Below are positions 7,054-15,019 of a stretch of 25,201 nt of DNA, one piece after another. The stretch's first letter is position 1. Every line of letters starts with the position of its first letter. Made by a program: the position numbers and the translations under genes. The notes beneath the pieces are model-generated. The model did no database searches. It was not told where the DNA came from and saw only the letters and a program-made list of their open reading frames with translations. Source of the stretch: Streptomyces sp. NRRL S-1022 (GTDB lineage: Bacteria; Actinomycetota; Actinomycetes; Streptomycetales; Streptomycetaceae); assembly GCF_000720135.1 (NCBI RefSeq), contig NZ_JOIU01000048.1, positions 1 through 25,201 on the forward strand. Direction: 5' to 3'.

Positions 7054-7212
7054 TCATGTCGGGCCGGTCCGAGGCACGGCCTGCGTCCGGGTGTCACGCG
7101 CGAACGTGAGCGTTTGAGACCAGCCATTCGTGCAGGTGGCCTGTCGGGTTTGCCCCACGGAGAAGCCGGCCGCGTTGTGACGCTCCAGCACCTCGCTGGC
7201 CGCCCCGAACAC
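7054..7212 (-). CDS. Possible small ORF of unknown function (52 aa)
   Basis: The frame has balanced composition: GAASEVLERHNAAGFSVGQT, then CTNGWSQTLTFARDT. The in-frame start would be GTG 7212, but its ribosome site is poor. A good AGGAGG lies about 30 bp further upstream with no in-frame start behind it. It may be a fragment of a larger gene, since the frame is closed by a TGA shortly upstream. It is convergent with the CxxC protein. No family was recognised. Confidence 0.3.
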   Translation of the reverse strand: MFGAASEVLERHNAAGFSVGQTRQATCTNGWSQTLTFARDTRTQAVPRTGPT

Positions 7213-7307
7213 CGCAAGAGCGCTCTGACCTTTCTCCGTGCCTCCTGACGTGTTTTCGATGACGCATCACGTGGAGTGCGTGGCGATTCTGGAGCCTGCG
7301 GACAAGG

Positions 7308-7338
7308 GCGCCTGACCTCGGGTTCGTGAGCCAGGCGC
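7308..7338 (-). terminator. Hairpin after the desaturase operon
   Basis: GCGCCTG (7308-7314) and CAGGCGC (7332-7338) form a perfect 7-bp GC-rich stem with a 17-nt loop, starting 10 bp beyond the desaturase stop. It lacks a T-run, which is usual for Streptomyces terminators. Confidence 0.5.
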
Positions 7339-7347
7339 TTGTAACAA

Positions 7348-8466
7348 TCAGGCGGCGACGAGCTCCTGCTCACGGTCCGGCGTCTTGACCTCGGGCTTCT
7401 TGTTCGGCAGCGAGAGCCGGAAGACCTTGCGCCACGCGGAGAACACCTGTTTGGGCAGCGGTCCGGTGACGTACTCCAGCTCGTATTTCTCGAACAGCGC
7501 GCGCACCTTCACCGCGACCTCGGCGTACCGGTTGCTCGGCAGGTCCGGGAACAGGTGGTGCTCGATCTGGTGCGACAGGTTGCCGGTCATGAAGTGCATG
7601 GCCCTGCTGCCGCTGATGTTCGCCGAGCCCATCATCTGGCGCAGGTACCACTGACCGCGCGTCTCGCCCTTGATCGACCGGCGCTCGAAGACCTGCACGC
7701 CCTCGGGGAAGTGCCCGCACATGATCACCGAGTGGGACCAGATGTTGCGGACCAGGTTCGCGGTGAACGTGGCGGCGAGCGTGGTGAGGAACGACGGGCC
7801 CGACAGCAGCGGGTGGATCACGTAGTCCTTCAGCACCTGCTTGCGGATCTTGCGGCCCACGGCCTTGGCCCGCGCGCGGAACTCCGGGTTCTTGCGGCGG
7901 CGCTTGTGCAGGTTCTTGCCGAGCTCCAGGTCGTACGCTGCGATGCCGTACTCGAAGAAGCAGGCGTTGATGAAGTTCCACAGCGGCTGGCCGAGGTGGA
8001 ACGGGTGCCACTCCTGGTCCTCGTCGACGCGCATGATGCCGTAGCCGAGGTCGTTGTCCTTGCCGATCACGTTGGTGTACGTGTGGTGCAGCTCGTTGTG
8101 CGAGTGCTTCCACTGGTCGGACGGCGAGACGTGATCCCACTCCCAGGTGGTGGAGTGGATCTTCGGGTCCCGCATCCAGTCCCACTGGCCGTGCAGGATG
8201 TTGTGGCCGATCTCCATGTTGTCCATGATCTTCGCCACGGACAGACCGGCGGTGCCGAGCAGCCACGCGGGCGGGAAGATCGAGAACAGCAATAGGCCCC
8301 TGCTGACCAGTTCGAGCTTGCGCTGCGCCGAGATGACCCTACGGATGTAGGCGGCGTCCTTCTCGCCGCGGCCGGCAATCACCTCGTCGCGGATCGCGTC
8401 CAGCTCGCGGCCGAGCTCCTCGATCTGCTCCGCGGTCAGGTGGGCGGTGGGGTCGATGGCGGTCAA
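7348..8466 (-). CDS. Membrane fatty-acyl desaturase (DesA3-like)
   Basis: 372-aa integral membrane di-iron desaturase. All three histidine boxes are present: HNILH (88-92), HNELHH context (H121, H123, H127, H128) and HQIEHH (299-304). Hydrophobic spans lie at about 57-80 and 215-250. The family inserts a cis double bond into saturated acyl chains using O2 and electrons from an NAD(P)H-dependent reductase. The start is TTG 8466 with TAGGAG upstream; no ATG or GTG fits better. The upstream reductase stop codon lies inside this ribosome site, 7 bp away, so the two are translated as a pair, reductase first. The arrangement matches Mycobacterium tuberculosis Rv3230c-Rv3229c (desA3). The exact acyl substrate cannot be read from the sequence. 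Confidence 0.92.
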   Translation of the reverse strand: MTAIDPTAHLTAEQIEELGRELDAIRDEVIAGRGEKDAAYIRRVISAQRKLELVSRGLLLFSIFPPAWLLGTAGLSVAKIMDNMEIGHNILHGQWDWMRDPKIHSTTWEWDHVSPSDQWKHSHNELHHTYTNVIGKDNDLGYGIMRVDEDQEWHPFHLGQPLWNFINACFFEYGIAAYDLELGKNLHKRRRKNPEFRARAKAVGRKIRKQVLKDYVIHPLLSGPSFLTTLAATFTANLVRNIWSHSVIMCGHFPEGVQVFERRSIKGETRGQWYLRQMMGSANISGSRAMHFMTGNLSHQIEHHLFPDLPSNRYAEVAVKVRALFEKYELEYVTGPLPKQVFSAWRKVFRLSLPNKKPEVKTPDREQELVAA

Positions 8467-8473
8467 GGTGCTC

Positions 8474-9529
8474 CTACCGGTCGATGTCGCAGGGGCCCGC
8501 CGCGGCGGACACGCAGGTTTGGATGAGGACGCCCGGCTCGGCCTCGGTGATCTCGCCGGTGCGCAGGTCGCGGACGGCGCCCGCCTTGAGCGGCGTGACG
8601 CAGCCGAAGCAGATGCCCATACGGCACCCGGAGGGCATGAGTACGCCGGCCTCCTCGCCGATGTCCAGCAACGGCGTGGCGCCGTCCGAGTCGACGGTCT
8701 TGCCGGTGGCGCTGAACGTGACCTCGCCGCCGTCGCCGGCGACGACGATGCTGGGGCGGAAGCGTTCGGTGTGCAGGCGCTCTTGGACGCCGTGCCCGCT
8801 CCAGTGCTCTTCGGCGGCGTCGAGCAGGCCCGCGGGCCCGCAAGCCCAGGTCTCGCGCTCGGCCCAGTCGGGCACGAGTTCGTCGAGACGGGCGATGTCG
8901 AGCATGCCGTCCGTGTCGGTGTGCACCTCGATGAGCCGCAGCTTCTTGTCCGCGACCAGATCGTGCAGTTCGTTTCGGAAGATCACGTCCTGCGGCCGTG
9001 GCGCGCAGTGGACCATGACGACGTCGTCGAACTCGATGTCGCGCAGCATGCCCATCACGGGCGTGATGCCGCTGCCGGCCGTCAGGTAGAGCACCTTGGC
9101 GGGCTTGGCCTGCGGCAGCACGAAGTCACCGGTCGCCTGGTCGAGCTGGATCAACGTGCCCGATTTCGCCCTGCGGACCAGGTGGTTGCTGACCTTGCCG
9201 TCCGGGATCGCCTTCACGGTGATCGTGACGCGGCCATCCTGGCGGTTCGTCGGCGAGGTGATGGAGTAGGCACGCCACAGGCGCACCCCGTCGACGTCGA
9301 CCCCGATCCGCACGTACTGACCGGCTGTGTGGCCGCGCCAGCCCCGTCCCGGCCTGATCACGATGGTCGCGGCGTCATCCGTCTCGGGGTACACGGCCTC
9401 GATGCGCCCACGCAGGTCAGTGCCCGCACGCAGCGGGCTGACCAGGTCGAGGTAGTCCGACGGCAGCAGCGGCGTCGTGACCATCTCCAGCAGTTTCCAC
9501 GCCCTGCTGCGCAGGGCAGTACTCGTCAT
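8474..9529 (-). CDS. Ferredoxin-reductase-type oxidoreductase (FAD, NAD(P)H, 2Fe-2S), desaturase partner
   Basis: 351 aa. The FAD domain (about 40-140) carries RAYS at 86-89. The NAD(P)H domain carries LTAGSGITPVMGML (149-162) and WACGPAGLL (228-236). The C-terminal plant-type ferredoxin domain has Cys302, Cys307, Cys310 and Cys339 as cluster ligands. It passes electrons from NAD(P)H through FAD and the 2Fe-2S centre to the downstream desaturase; its orthologue in mycobacteria is Rv3230c. The start is ATG 9529 with GGAG 5 nt upstream. A much longer open frame extends upstream but only runs antisense through the regulator gene. It is transcribed from the 87-bp intergenic region shared with the PucR-type regulator, which contains an inverted repeat. 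Confidence 0.92.
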   Translation of the reverse strand: MTSTALRSRAWKLLEMVTTPLLPSDYLDLVSPLRAGTDLRGRIEAVYPETDDAATIVIRPGRGWRGHTAGQYVRIGVDVDGVRLWRAYSITSPTNRQDGRVTITVKAIPDGKVSNHLVRRAKSGTLIQLDQATGDFVLPQAKPAKVLYLTAGSGITPVMGMLRDIEFDDVVMVHCAPRPQDVIFRNELHDLVADKKLRLIEVHTDTDGMLDIARLDELVPDWAERETWACGPAGLLDAAEEHWSGHGVQERLHTERFRPSIVVAGDGGEVTFSATGKTVDSDGATPLLDIGEEAGVLMPSGCRMGICFGCVTPLKAGAVRDLRTGEITEAEPGVLIQTCVSAAAGPCDIDR

Positions 9530-9560
9530 GACTCCAGCTTGCTGCGTCTCAGGGCGTAAA

Positions 9561-9576
9561 GTCCTGACCGTAGGAC
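9561..9576. promoter_or_regulatory. Inverted repeat in the divergent desaturase/regulator promoter region
   Basis: GTCCT-N6-AGGAC is a perfect 5-bp-arm dyad, midway between the reductase start (9529) and the regulator start (9617). Leftward, TTCCAC and TACGGT with a 17-bp spacer overlap it and could be the reductase promoter. The PucR-type protein encoded alongside is the natural candidate to bind here. Confidence 0.4.
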
Positions 9577-9616
9577 GTGAATCTGGTGGGTGGAATTGTT
9601 CGCAGGGAATAAAAAC

Positions 9617-10756
9617 GTGAGTCGTGTAACCCAGAGGGCCAGCGAACTGGCCCTGGATGAGACGACGGTCACCGCACTTCGGGCGGCGCTGAAGACCACC
9701 GCCGACGAGGTCGTCCAGGCGATCATCGACGAGGTCCCTCCCTACGCCAACGCTCTCTCGGGCAGCATGGGCGGCACCATCCGCCGAGCCGTTCGCACCG
9801 CCCTGGGGCACTACCTGGACCTCGCGAGCGGGAACGCCACGGGCGGCGACGGCGGTGACGCGGCCTACGAGCTGGGCCGCGGCGAGGTGCGCGACGGCCG
9901 TTCGATGGACGCCCTGCTCAGCGCCTACCGCGTCGGCGCCCGCGTGGCCTGGCGATGCCTGGCAGCGGGCGCCGTGTCCGCAGGTCTGCCCGCCGCCGAG
10001 GTCGCCAAGTTCGCCGAGCTGACCTTCGCCTACATTGACGAGCTCTCCGCCGCGAGCGCCGCGGGCCACGCCGACGAACTGGCCGCCCGCGGCAGGGCCC
10101 ACGAGCGCCACCTGGAACACCTGGCCCGCGACCTCCTCGCCGGCGCGAGCCCGGACGTGCTGCTGGCCTCTGCTCAACGGGCCGGATGGCAGCCTCCGGT
10201 TACGCTGACGGCGGTCCTGCTGCCCGCCGCCCAGGCCCGGCCCGCCTACCGCACACTCGACCCGAGCACCCTCGTCCTCGACGATCTGCCGGACGCCACC
10301 GGTGTGCTGCTCGTCCCCGATTCCGACCGATCACATCTCTTGCGGCAGCTGACCGACCGCACCGCCGTGGTCGGCCCGGCCCGGCCATGGACTCGTGCGT
10401 CATCCTCGTACGCACGAGCCGCACGCGCGCGCTCCCTCTCCTCTGATATCCGCGACACCGAGGACCACCTGCCCGAGCTGGTGCTGAGCGCCGACGTGGA
10501 CGCGTTCGCAGACCTGCGTGCCCGAGCCCTCGCACCGTTGCGGACCTTGCCTGTGGCGACCGCCCGGCGGCTGGAGGAGACGTTGCGGGCGTGGCTCCTG
10601 CACCAGGGCAGGCGGGATGAGGTGGCGGCGGCGTTGTTCGTCCATCCCCAGACAGTCCGGTACCGGATGTCGCAGCTGCGGGAGCTGTTTCCGGATCTCG
10701 CATCGCCACACCGGGTCCTTGAACTGACGCTGGCGGTCGGTCTTCGGGCCAGTTGA
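9617..10756 (+). CDS. PucR/CdaR-type transcriptional regulator
   Basis: 379 aa. The N-terminal ~160 residues are helical and resemble the RsbRD-like domain common in actinobacterial PucR proteins. The C-terminal ~60 residues form a PucR-type HTH (RRLEETLRAWLLHQGRRDEV, then HPQTVRYRMSQL, then LELTLAVGL). The start is GTG 9617, with AGGGA about 9 nt before it; an in-frame GTG at 9590 lacks a comparable signal. It is divergent from the desaturase-reductase operon. In Streptomyces and mycobacteria such regulators next to desaturase genes often control membrane lipid unsaturation, so local regulation is likely. The effector is unknown. Confidence 0.85.
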   Translation: MSRVTQRASELALDETTVTALRAALKTTADEVVQAIIDEVPPYANALSGSMGGTIRRAVRTALGHYLDLASGNATGGDGGDAAYELGRGEVRDGRSMDALLSAYRVGARVAWRCLAAGAVSAGLPAAEVAKFAELTFAYIDELSAASAAGHADELAARGRAHERHLEHLARDLLAGASPDVLLASAQRAGWQPPVTLTAVLLPAAQARPAYRTLDPSTLVLDDLPDATGVLLVPDSDRSHLLRQLTDRTAVVGPARPWTRASSSYARAARARSLSSDIRDTEDHLPELVLSADVDAFADLRARALAPLRTLPVATARRLEETLRAWLLHQGRRDEVAAALFVHPQTVRYRMSQLRELFPDLASPHRVLELTLAVGLRAS

Positions 10757-10881
10757 CGCGTACTTCGACCGTCCACGAACTCCCGGCGGATCCCGGCATC
10801 GTGCTCGGTGTCTACCTGGACGTCCTTGCAGCCGGGACGGTTCGGGTGAGCGACGCGTTCAAGGTGCAGCAGGTCGGCTGA
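10754..10881 (+). pseudogene. C-terminal remnant of a MOSC-domain protein
   Basis: A frame overlapping the regulator stop reads PGIVLGVYLDVLAAGTVRVS then DAFKVQQVG-stop. The pattern G.Y..V...GTVRVGD is the typical end of MOSC domains, which bind molybdenum cofactor in sulfur-transfer proteins. Only about 42 codons are present out of a usual 150-220, with no good start, so it is probably the tail of a deleted gene. The match is short and from memory. Confidence 0.35.
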
Positions 10882-11047
10882 CAGGGAGCGTTCCACCACG
10901 AGTCGCCCACCTGCCGATCCGTCAGGCACGCGTCTCGCACGACCAGCCACACCCGGTCGCGACTGAGCGGGAGTTGGCCGAGAAGGACGCCGGTCGCGAA
11001 GAGCCCCTGAACTGCGGTTGTGGGCGCACAATGTGCGGTGCGGGCGT

Positions 11048-11985
11048 TCAGTAGGTGGGACCGTAAGGGCTCCAGTGCCCGAGGAGGGGTTTCAGGTCGT
11101 CGGCTTGTGGCTTGGGAATGTCGGGCAGCCGGGGCGGTGTGTTCAATGGGTCGAGGCGTTCAACGGTGGCCGCTGCCCAGCTGATCCATTCCTCGGCTTC
11201 GGTTCTGGCCTGGCCCGGAGGCATGTCCTCGACTCGCGTGCGTACGGCGCTCACGTATTGGGTCAGTCGGGTGGCGTGGCGCCATGCCGCTTCCTGAGCT
11301 TCTAGGTGCCTGACGCGGTACGCCTCTGCGTACCGGATGCGGGCTTGTTCCATGGCGGCTTCCCAGCGGATGCGCTTCTGGCGTGCCGCTTCGACCTCGT
11401 CCTGACGTCTGCGTTCGGCGGCTTGGCCGCGCAGCGTGACCTCCTGTGCGATCTCGGCGAGCTGCTCTTCGAGGGCGCGGCCAGGAGCGTCGGCCCATTC
11501 GCTCGCCCGGTGTGGCTGGCCGCCGCTGAGGATGATGCGGAGGCGTTCGGACGGGGTGTAGTCGAAGCGGGGGATTCTGACCCAGGAGTGCTTCTTGGCC
11601 TCGGCGAGTTCCTTCTCGGTGGCGACGTGCTCGGCCCGGTCCTGCTCCTGGAGGACGACAAACCCCACTGTCTGGCCCTGTGCGGTGATGGTGAAGTGGG
11701 GATTTGCCCTGCGGCGGCGATGAGGTGGGGGTGCGAAGCCGGTCTGCCCGGCCGAGCAGGTGTGTCCGTCGGCCTCGGCGGCGGTGATCAGTGCCTGGAC
11801 GAGCCGGAGAGCGCGTCCTTGGACGAGCTTGGTCAGGCCCAGCGGCTGGCGTTCGTGCTGCATGGCCCGCACCACGGTGTGCGGCCGAGTGAGCCGCGAG
11901 GGCACGGGGACGGGGTCGAGGACGGCAAGGCGCCAGGCGGGGATGTCGACGAGCTTGATCTCGTACCCGTCGCGGCACCAGTTTC
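11048..11985 (-). CDS. Coiled-coil hypothetical protein, 5' end replaced by IS110 DNA
   Basis: About 310 aa from the junction at about 11985. The open frame continues to an ATG at 12181, but that part is antisense to an IS110 transposase fragment and not native. Visible parts are VVRAMQHERQPLGLTKLVQG, an HFTITAQGQTVGFVVLQEQD strand-rich segment, RIPRFDYTPSERLRIILSGG, and a long Arg/Glu/Ala coiled coil (EIAQEVTLRGQAAERRRQDE onward) ending in EEWISWAAATVERLDPL. I recall full-length Streptomyces relatives with an extra N-terminal DNA-binding-like region, and that part is missing here. The function is unknown. No start codon with a ribosome site is evident near the junction, so it may not be expressed. 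Confidence 0.6.
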
Positions 11986-11986
11986 G

Positions 11987-12193
11987 AACCGCGGCGGCGA
12001 CCGACAAGCGAACGCGGCCCTGCACCGGATCGTGCAGACCCGCCTGCGCGTCGACCCGCGTACCCAGGACTACTACGAACGCCGCAGCAAGGAGGGCAAG
12101 ACCCGGCGTGAGATAGTCCGAAGCCTCAAGCGCTACGCGGCCCGGGAGGTCTTCCACCTGGTCAGACCTGTGCAGTCGCAACCCTCGTTATAG
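11987..12193 (+). mobile_element. IS110-family transposase C-terminal fragment
   Basis: A 69-codon frame reads NRGGDRQANAALHRIVQTRL, then DERT-like DPRTQDYYERRSKEGKTRRE, then IVRSLKRYAAREVF, and stops at TAG 12191-12193. This is the classic C-terminus of IS110 transposases (GG.RQANAALHRI...R...RT..Y..RR..EG..KREI.RCLKRY.AREIY). The N-terminal RuvC-like DEDD domain and most of the C-terminal Tnp_20 domain are gone. It interrupts the leftward coiled-coil gene and stops 33 bp before the pcaL start. The penultimate codon is TTA. Confidence 0.85.
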
Positions 12194-12225
12194 GGGCAGT
12201 CGTGAGACGTGAGAGGGTCTGGGGC

Positions 12226-13515
12226 GTGAGTGAGACACCCCCGAACACCCTGCAATACCGCTTTGACGGGCCAGAAGACGCTCCGGTCCTGATCTTGGGT
12301 CCCTCACTGGGTACCACATGGCACATGTGGGACCGCCAGGTGCCGGAGCTGGCCGCGCAGTGGCGGGTCTTCCGTTTCGACCTGCCCGGGCACGGCGGCG
12401 CCCCGGCCCGCCCGGCCGGTTCGGTCGCCGAGCTGACCGCCCGGCTGCTGGCCACGCTGGACGCGCTCGGCGTGCAGCGGTTCGGCTACGCGGGCTGTGC
12501 GCTGGGTGGCGCGATCGGCATCGAGCTGGCCCTGCGCCACCCCGAGCGGATGGCCTCGCTCGCGCTGGTCGCGGCCTCCCCCCGGTTCGGCACCGCGGAC
12601 GAGTTCAGGCAGCGCGGGGTGGTCGTGCGCACCAACGGGCTCGACCCGATCGCCCGCACCGCGCCAGACCGCTGGTTCACCGGCGGGTTCGCCGCCGCCC
12701 AGCCCGCGATCACCGAGTGGGCCGTACAGATGGTCCGCACCACCGACCCCGGCTGCTACATCGCCGCCTGCGAGGCCCTCGCCGGCTTCGACGTACGGCC
12801 CGAGCTGGGCCGGGTCGGGGTGCCGACCCTGGTGCTGGTCGGCTCCGACGACCAGGTCACCGGCCCCGCCGAGGCCCGTACCCTCGTCGCCGGCATCCCC
12901 GACGCCCGGCTCGCGGTCGTCCCCGGCGCCTCCCACCTGGTCCCGGTCGAGCAGCCCGCCGCCGTCACCGACCTGCTCGTCCACCACTTCTCCACCGCCT
13001 GGCAGCAGCCCTTCGACACCGGGCAGACCGTGCTGCCGGCCGCCCCCGCCGCCGCGGTCCCGGCCGCGCCGCCGCAGCCCGCGCCGGTCGCCGAGATCGC
13101 CCCGGCGGCCGTACCGGACCGGCCCGCGGGGCCGCCGGACCGGTACCAGACCGGGCTGAAGATCCGCCGCGAGGTGCTCGGCGACGCGCACGTGGACCGG
13201 ACGCTGGCCCAGGCCGACGAGTTCTCCGGCGACTTCCAGGAGTTCGTCACCCGCTACGCCTGGGGTGAGATCTGGGACCGGCCGGGCCTGGACCGCCGTA
13301 CCCGCAGCTGCATCACGCTCACCGCGCTGGTCGCCGGCGGCCACCTGGAGGAGCTGGCCTCCCACACCCGGGCGGCGCTGCGCAACGGGCTCACCCCGCA
13401 CGAGATCAGGGAAGTGCTGCTGCACGCGGCCGTCTACTGCGGGGTACCGGCCGCGAACAGCGCCTTCCGGGTGGCCCAGCAGGTGATCCGGGAGGAGACC
13501 ACACCCGCCGGGTGA
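12226..13515 (+). CDS. pcaL: 3-oxoadipate enol-lactonase / 4-carboxymuconolactone decarboxylase fusion
   Basis: 429 aa. An alpha/beta-hydrolase (PcaD-like, about 8-268) is joined by a Pro/Ala linker (about 269-312) to a carboxymuconolactone decarboxylase (PcaC-like, about 315-425, with RRTRSCITLTALVAGGHLEE). The fusion performs the last two steps to 3-oxoadipate in protocatechuate catabolism. The start is GTG 12226 with GAGAGGG upstream; a GTG at 12202 is possible but less family-like. In the lactonase, Asp209 and His237 fit the catalytic Asp and His. The nucleophile elbow, however, reads GCALGG, with Ala92 where Ser is expected. No other pca gene is nearby: the IS110 fragment sits immediately upstream, so the operon may have been cut and the promoter lost. 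Confidence 0.9.
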   Translation: MSETPPNTLQYRFDGPEDAPVLILGPSLGTTWHMWDRQVPELAAQWRVFRFDLPGHGGAPARPAGSVAELTARLLATLDALGVQRFGYAGCALGGAIGIELALRHPERMASLALVAASPRFGTADEFRQRGVVVRTNGLDPIARTAPDRWFTGGFAAAQPAITEWAVQMVRTTDPGCYIAACEALAGFDVRPELGRVGVPTLVLVGSDDQVTGPAEARTLVAGIPDARLAVVPGASHLVPVEQPAAVTDLLVHHFSTAWQQPFDTGQTVLPAAPAAAVPAAPPQPAPVAEIAPAAVPDRPAGPPDRYQTGLKIRREVLGDAHVDRTLAQADEFSGDFQEFVTRYAWGEIWDRPGLDRRTRSCITLTALVAGGHLEELASHTRAALRNGLTPHEIREVLLHAAVYCGVPAANSAFRVAQQVIREETTPAG

Positions 13516-13553
13516 CGCCCGCCGGGCGGCCGCAGGCGGCAGGATGGGGAGTC

Positions 13554-14189
13554 ATGAAGCTCACCAAGAAGTCCCACGCCTGCGTCCGCCTGGAGAAGGA
13601 GGGGCGGACCCTCGTCATCGACCCGGGAGGGTTCAGCGAGGAGGACGCGGCGCTCGGCGCGGACGCGATCCTGGTCACGCACGAGCACCCGGACCATTTC
13701 GACGAGTCCCGCCTGCGGGCCGCCATGGAGAACAACCCGGCCGCCGGTGTCTGGACGCTGAAGTCCGTCGCCGACCGGCTCGCGGCGGCCTTCCCGGGCC
13801 GTGTGCACACCGTCGGCCACGGCGACACCTTCACCGCGGCCGGCTTCGACGTCCAGGTCCACGGCGAGCTGCACGCGGTGATCCACCCGGACATCCCGCG
13901 CATCACCAACGTCGGCTACCTCGTCGACGGCGGCAAGGTCTTCCACCCCGGCGACGCCTTCACCGTGCCCGGCCTGCCGGTGGAGACGCTGCTGCTGCCG
14001 GTGATGGCACCCTGGAGCAAGATCGCCGAGGTCATCGACTACGTCCGCGAGGTCGGGCCGCGGCGCGCCTACGACGTCCACGACGCCCTGCTCACCGATC
14101 TCGCCCGGCCGATCTACGACGGCCACGTCGGCCGCCTGGGCGGCACCGACCACCAGCGGCTCGCGCCGGGGGCGTGGACGCAGCTCTGA
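13554..14189 (+). CDS. MBL-fold metallo-hydrolase
   Basis: 211 aa with metallo-beta-lactamase-fold signatures: HEHPDH (43-48) as the first metal site, a further His in GELHAVIH (104-111), and HPGD (131-134). The layout resembles the short UlaG-like or YtnP-like group of Zn-dependent hydrolases. The substrate cannot be inferred. The start is ATG 13554 with AGGATGGGGA upstream. It follows pcaL by 38 bp and precedes the exonuclease gene by 35 bp in the same direction, so the three may be co-transcribed, although their functions are unrelated. Confidence 0.88.
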   Translation: MKLTKKSHACVRLEKEGRTLVIDPGGFSEEDAALGADAILVTHEHPDHFDESRLRAAMENNPAAGVWTLKSVADRLAAAFPGRVHTVGHGDTFTAAGFDVQVHGELHAVIHPDIPRITNVGYLVDGGKVFHPGDAFTVPGLPVETLLLPVMAPWSKIAEVIDYVREVGPRRAYDVHDALLTDLARPIYDGHVGRLGGTDHQRLAPGAWTQL

Positions 14190-14224
14190 GCCCGTTGTCA
14201 CAGGCTCCGGGTAGGTTGTGAGGC

Positions 14225-15004
14225 ATGCGCATCGCCACCTGGAACGTGAACTCGATCACCGCCCGCCTTCCCCGGCTGCTGGCCTGGCTGGAGAGCAGCG
14301 GCACCGACGTGCTCTGCCTCCAAGAGGCCAAGATCGCCGAGGAGCAGTTCCCGTTCGGCCAGCTGCGCGAGCTGGGCTACGAGGCGGCGGTCCACGCGAC
14401 CGGCCGGTGGAACGGCGTGGCGGTGCTCTCCCGCGTCGGCCTGGAGGACGTCGTCAAGGGACTGCCCGGCGACCCCGGCTACGACGGCGCGACCGAGCCC
14501 CGCGCCCTCTCGGCGACCTGCGGCCCGGTCCGTGTCTGGTCGGTGTACGTGCCGAACGGCCGCGAGGTGGGCCACCCGCACTACGCGTACAAGCTCCAGT
14601 GGTTCGAGGCCCTGAAGGCCGCCGTGCAGGGCGACGCGCGGGGCAGCCGCCCGTTCGCCGTCCTGGGCGACTACAACGTGGCGCCGACGGACGACGACGT
14701 CTTCGACCCGGCCGCCTTCGAGGGCTCCACCCACGTCACCCCGGCCGAGCGCGCCGCCCTCGCCTCCCTGCGCCAGGCGGGCCTGGCCGACGTCGTCCCG
14801 CGCCCCCTGAAGTACGACCACCCGTTCACGTACTGGGACTACCGCCAGCTCTGCTTCCCGAAGAACCGCGGCATGCGCATCGACCTGGTCTACGGCAACG
14901 AGCCGTTCGTCAAGGCCGTCAAGGACGCCTACGTCGACCGTGAGGAGCGCAAGGGGAAGGGCGCCTCCGACCACGCGCCCGTGGTGGTCGACCTGGACGT
15001 GTGA
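14225..15004 (+). CDS. xth: Exodeoxyribonuclease III (AP endonuclease family)
   Basis: 259 aa, the usual length for XthA. Family residues are visible: WNVNSI (N8 region), LQEAK with Glu34 as metal ligand, YVPNG (109-112), GDYNVAPTDDD with Asp149 and Asn151, FTYWDYR, MRIDLVY, and the terminal SDHAPVV with Asp249 and His250. The enzyme cuts at abasic sites and degrades DNA 3'-5' in base-excision repair. The start is ATG 14225. Its ribosome site is weak, but the family start is exact (MRIATWNVNS). Confidence 0.93.
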   Translation: MRIATWNVNSITARLPRLLAWLESSGTDVLCLQEAKIAEEQFPFGQLRELGYEAAVHATGRWNGVAVLSRVGLEDVVKGLPGDPGYDGATEPRALSATCGPVRVWSVYVPNGREVGHPHYAYKLQWFEALKAAVQGDARGSRPFAVLGDYNVAPTDDDVFDPAAFEGSTHVTPAERAALASLRQAGLADVVPRPLKYDHPFTYWDYRQLCFPKNRGMRIDLVYGNEPFVKAVKDAYVDREERKGKGASDHAPVVVDLDV

Positions 15005-15019
15005 TGCCACGCTGGGTCC

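Noticed and set aside
9530..10177. N-terminal extension of the reductase frame to 10177
   Set aside because: It runs antisense through the PucR-type regulator and has no homology. ATG 9529 has a good ribosome site and the family start.
10246..11031. 261-codon leftward open frame after the regulator
   Set aside because: Most of it is antisense to the regulator, and the rest overlaps the better MOSC-like frame.
11986..12181. Start at 12181 for the leftward coiled-coil protein
   Set aside because: This segment is antisense to a clear IS110 transposase C-terminus, so it is not native coding sequence of that gene.
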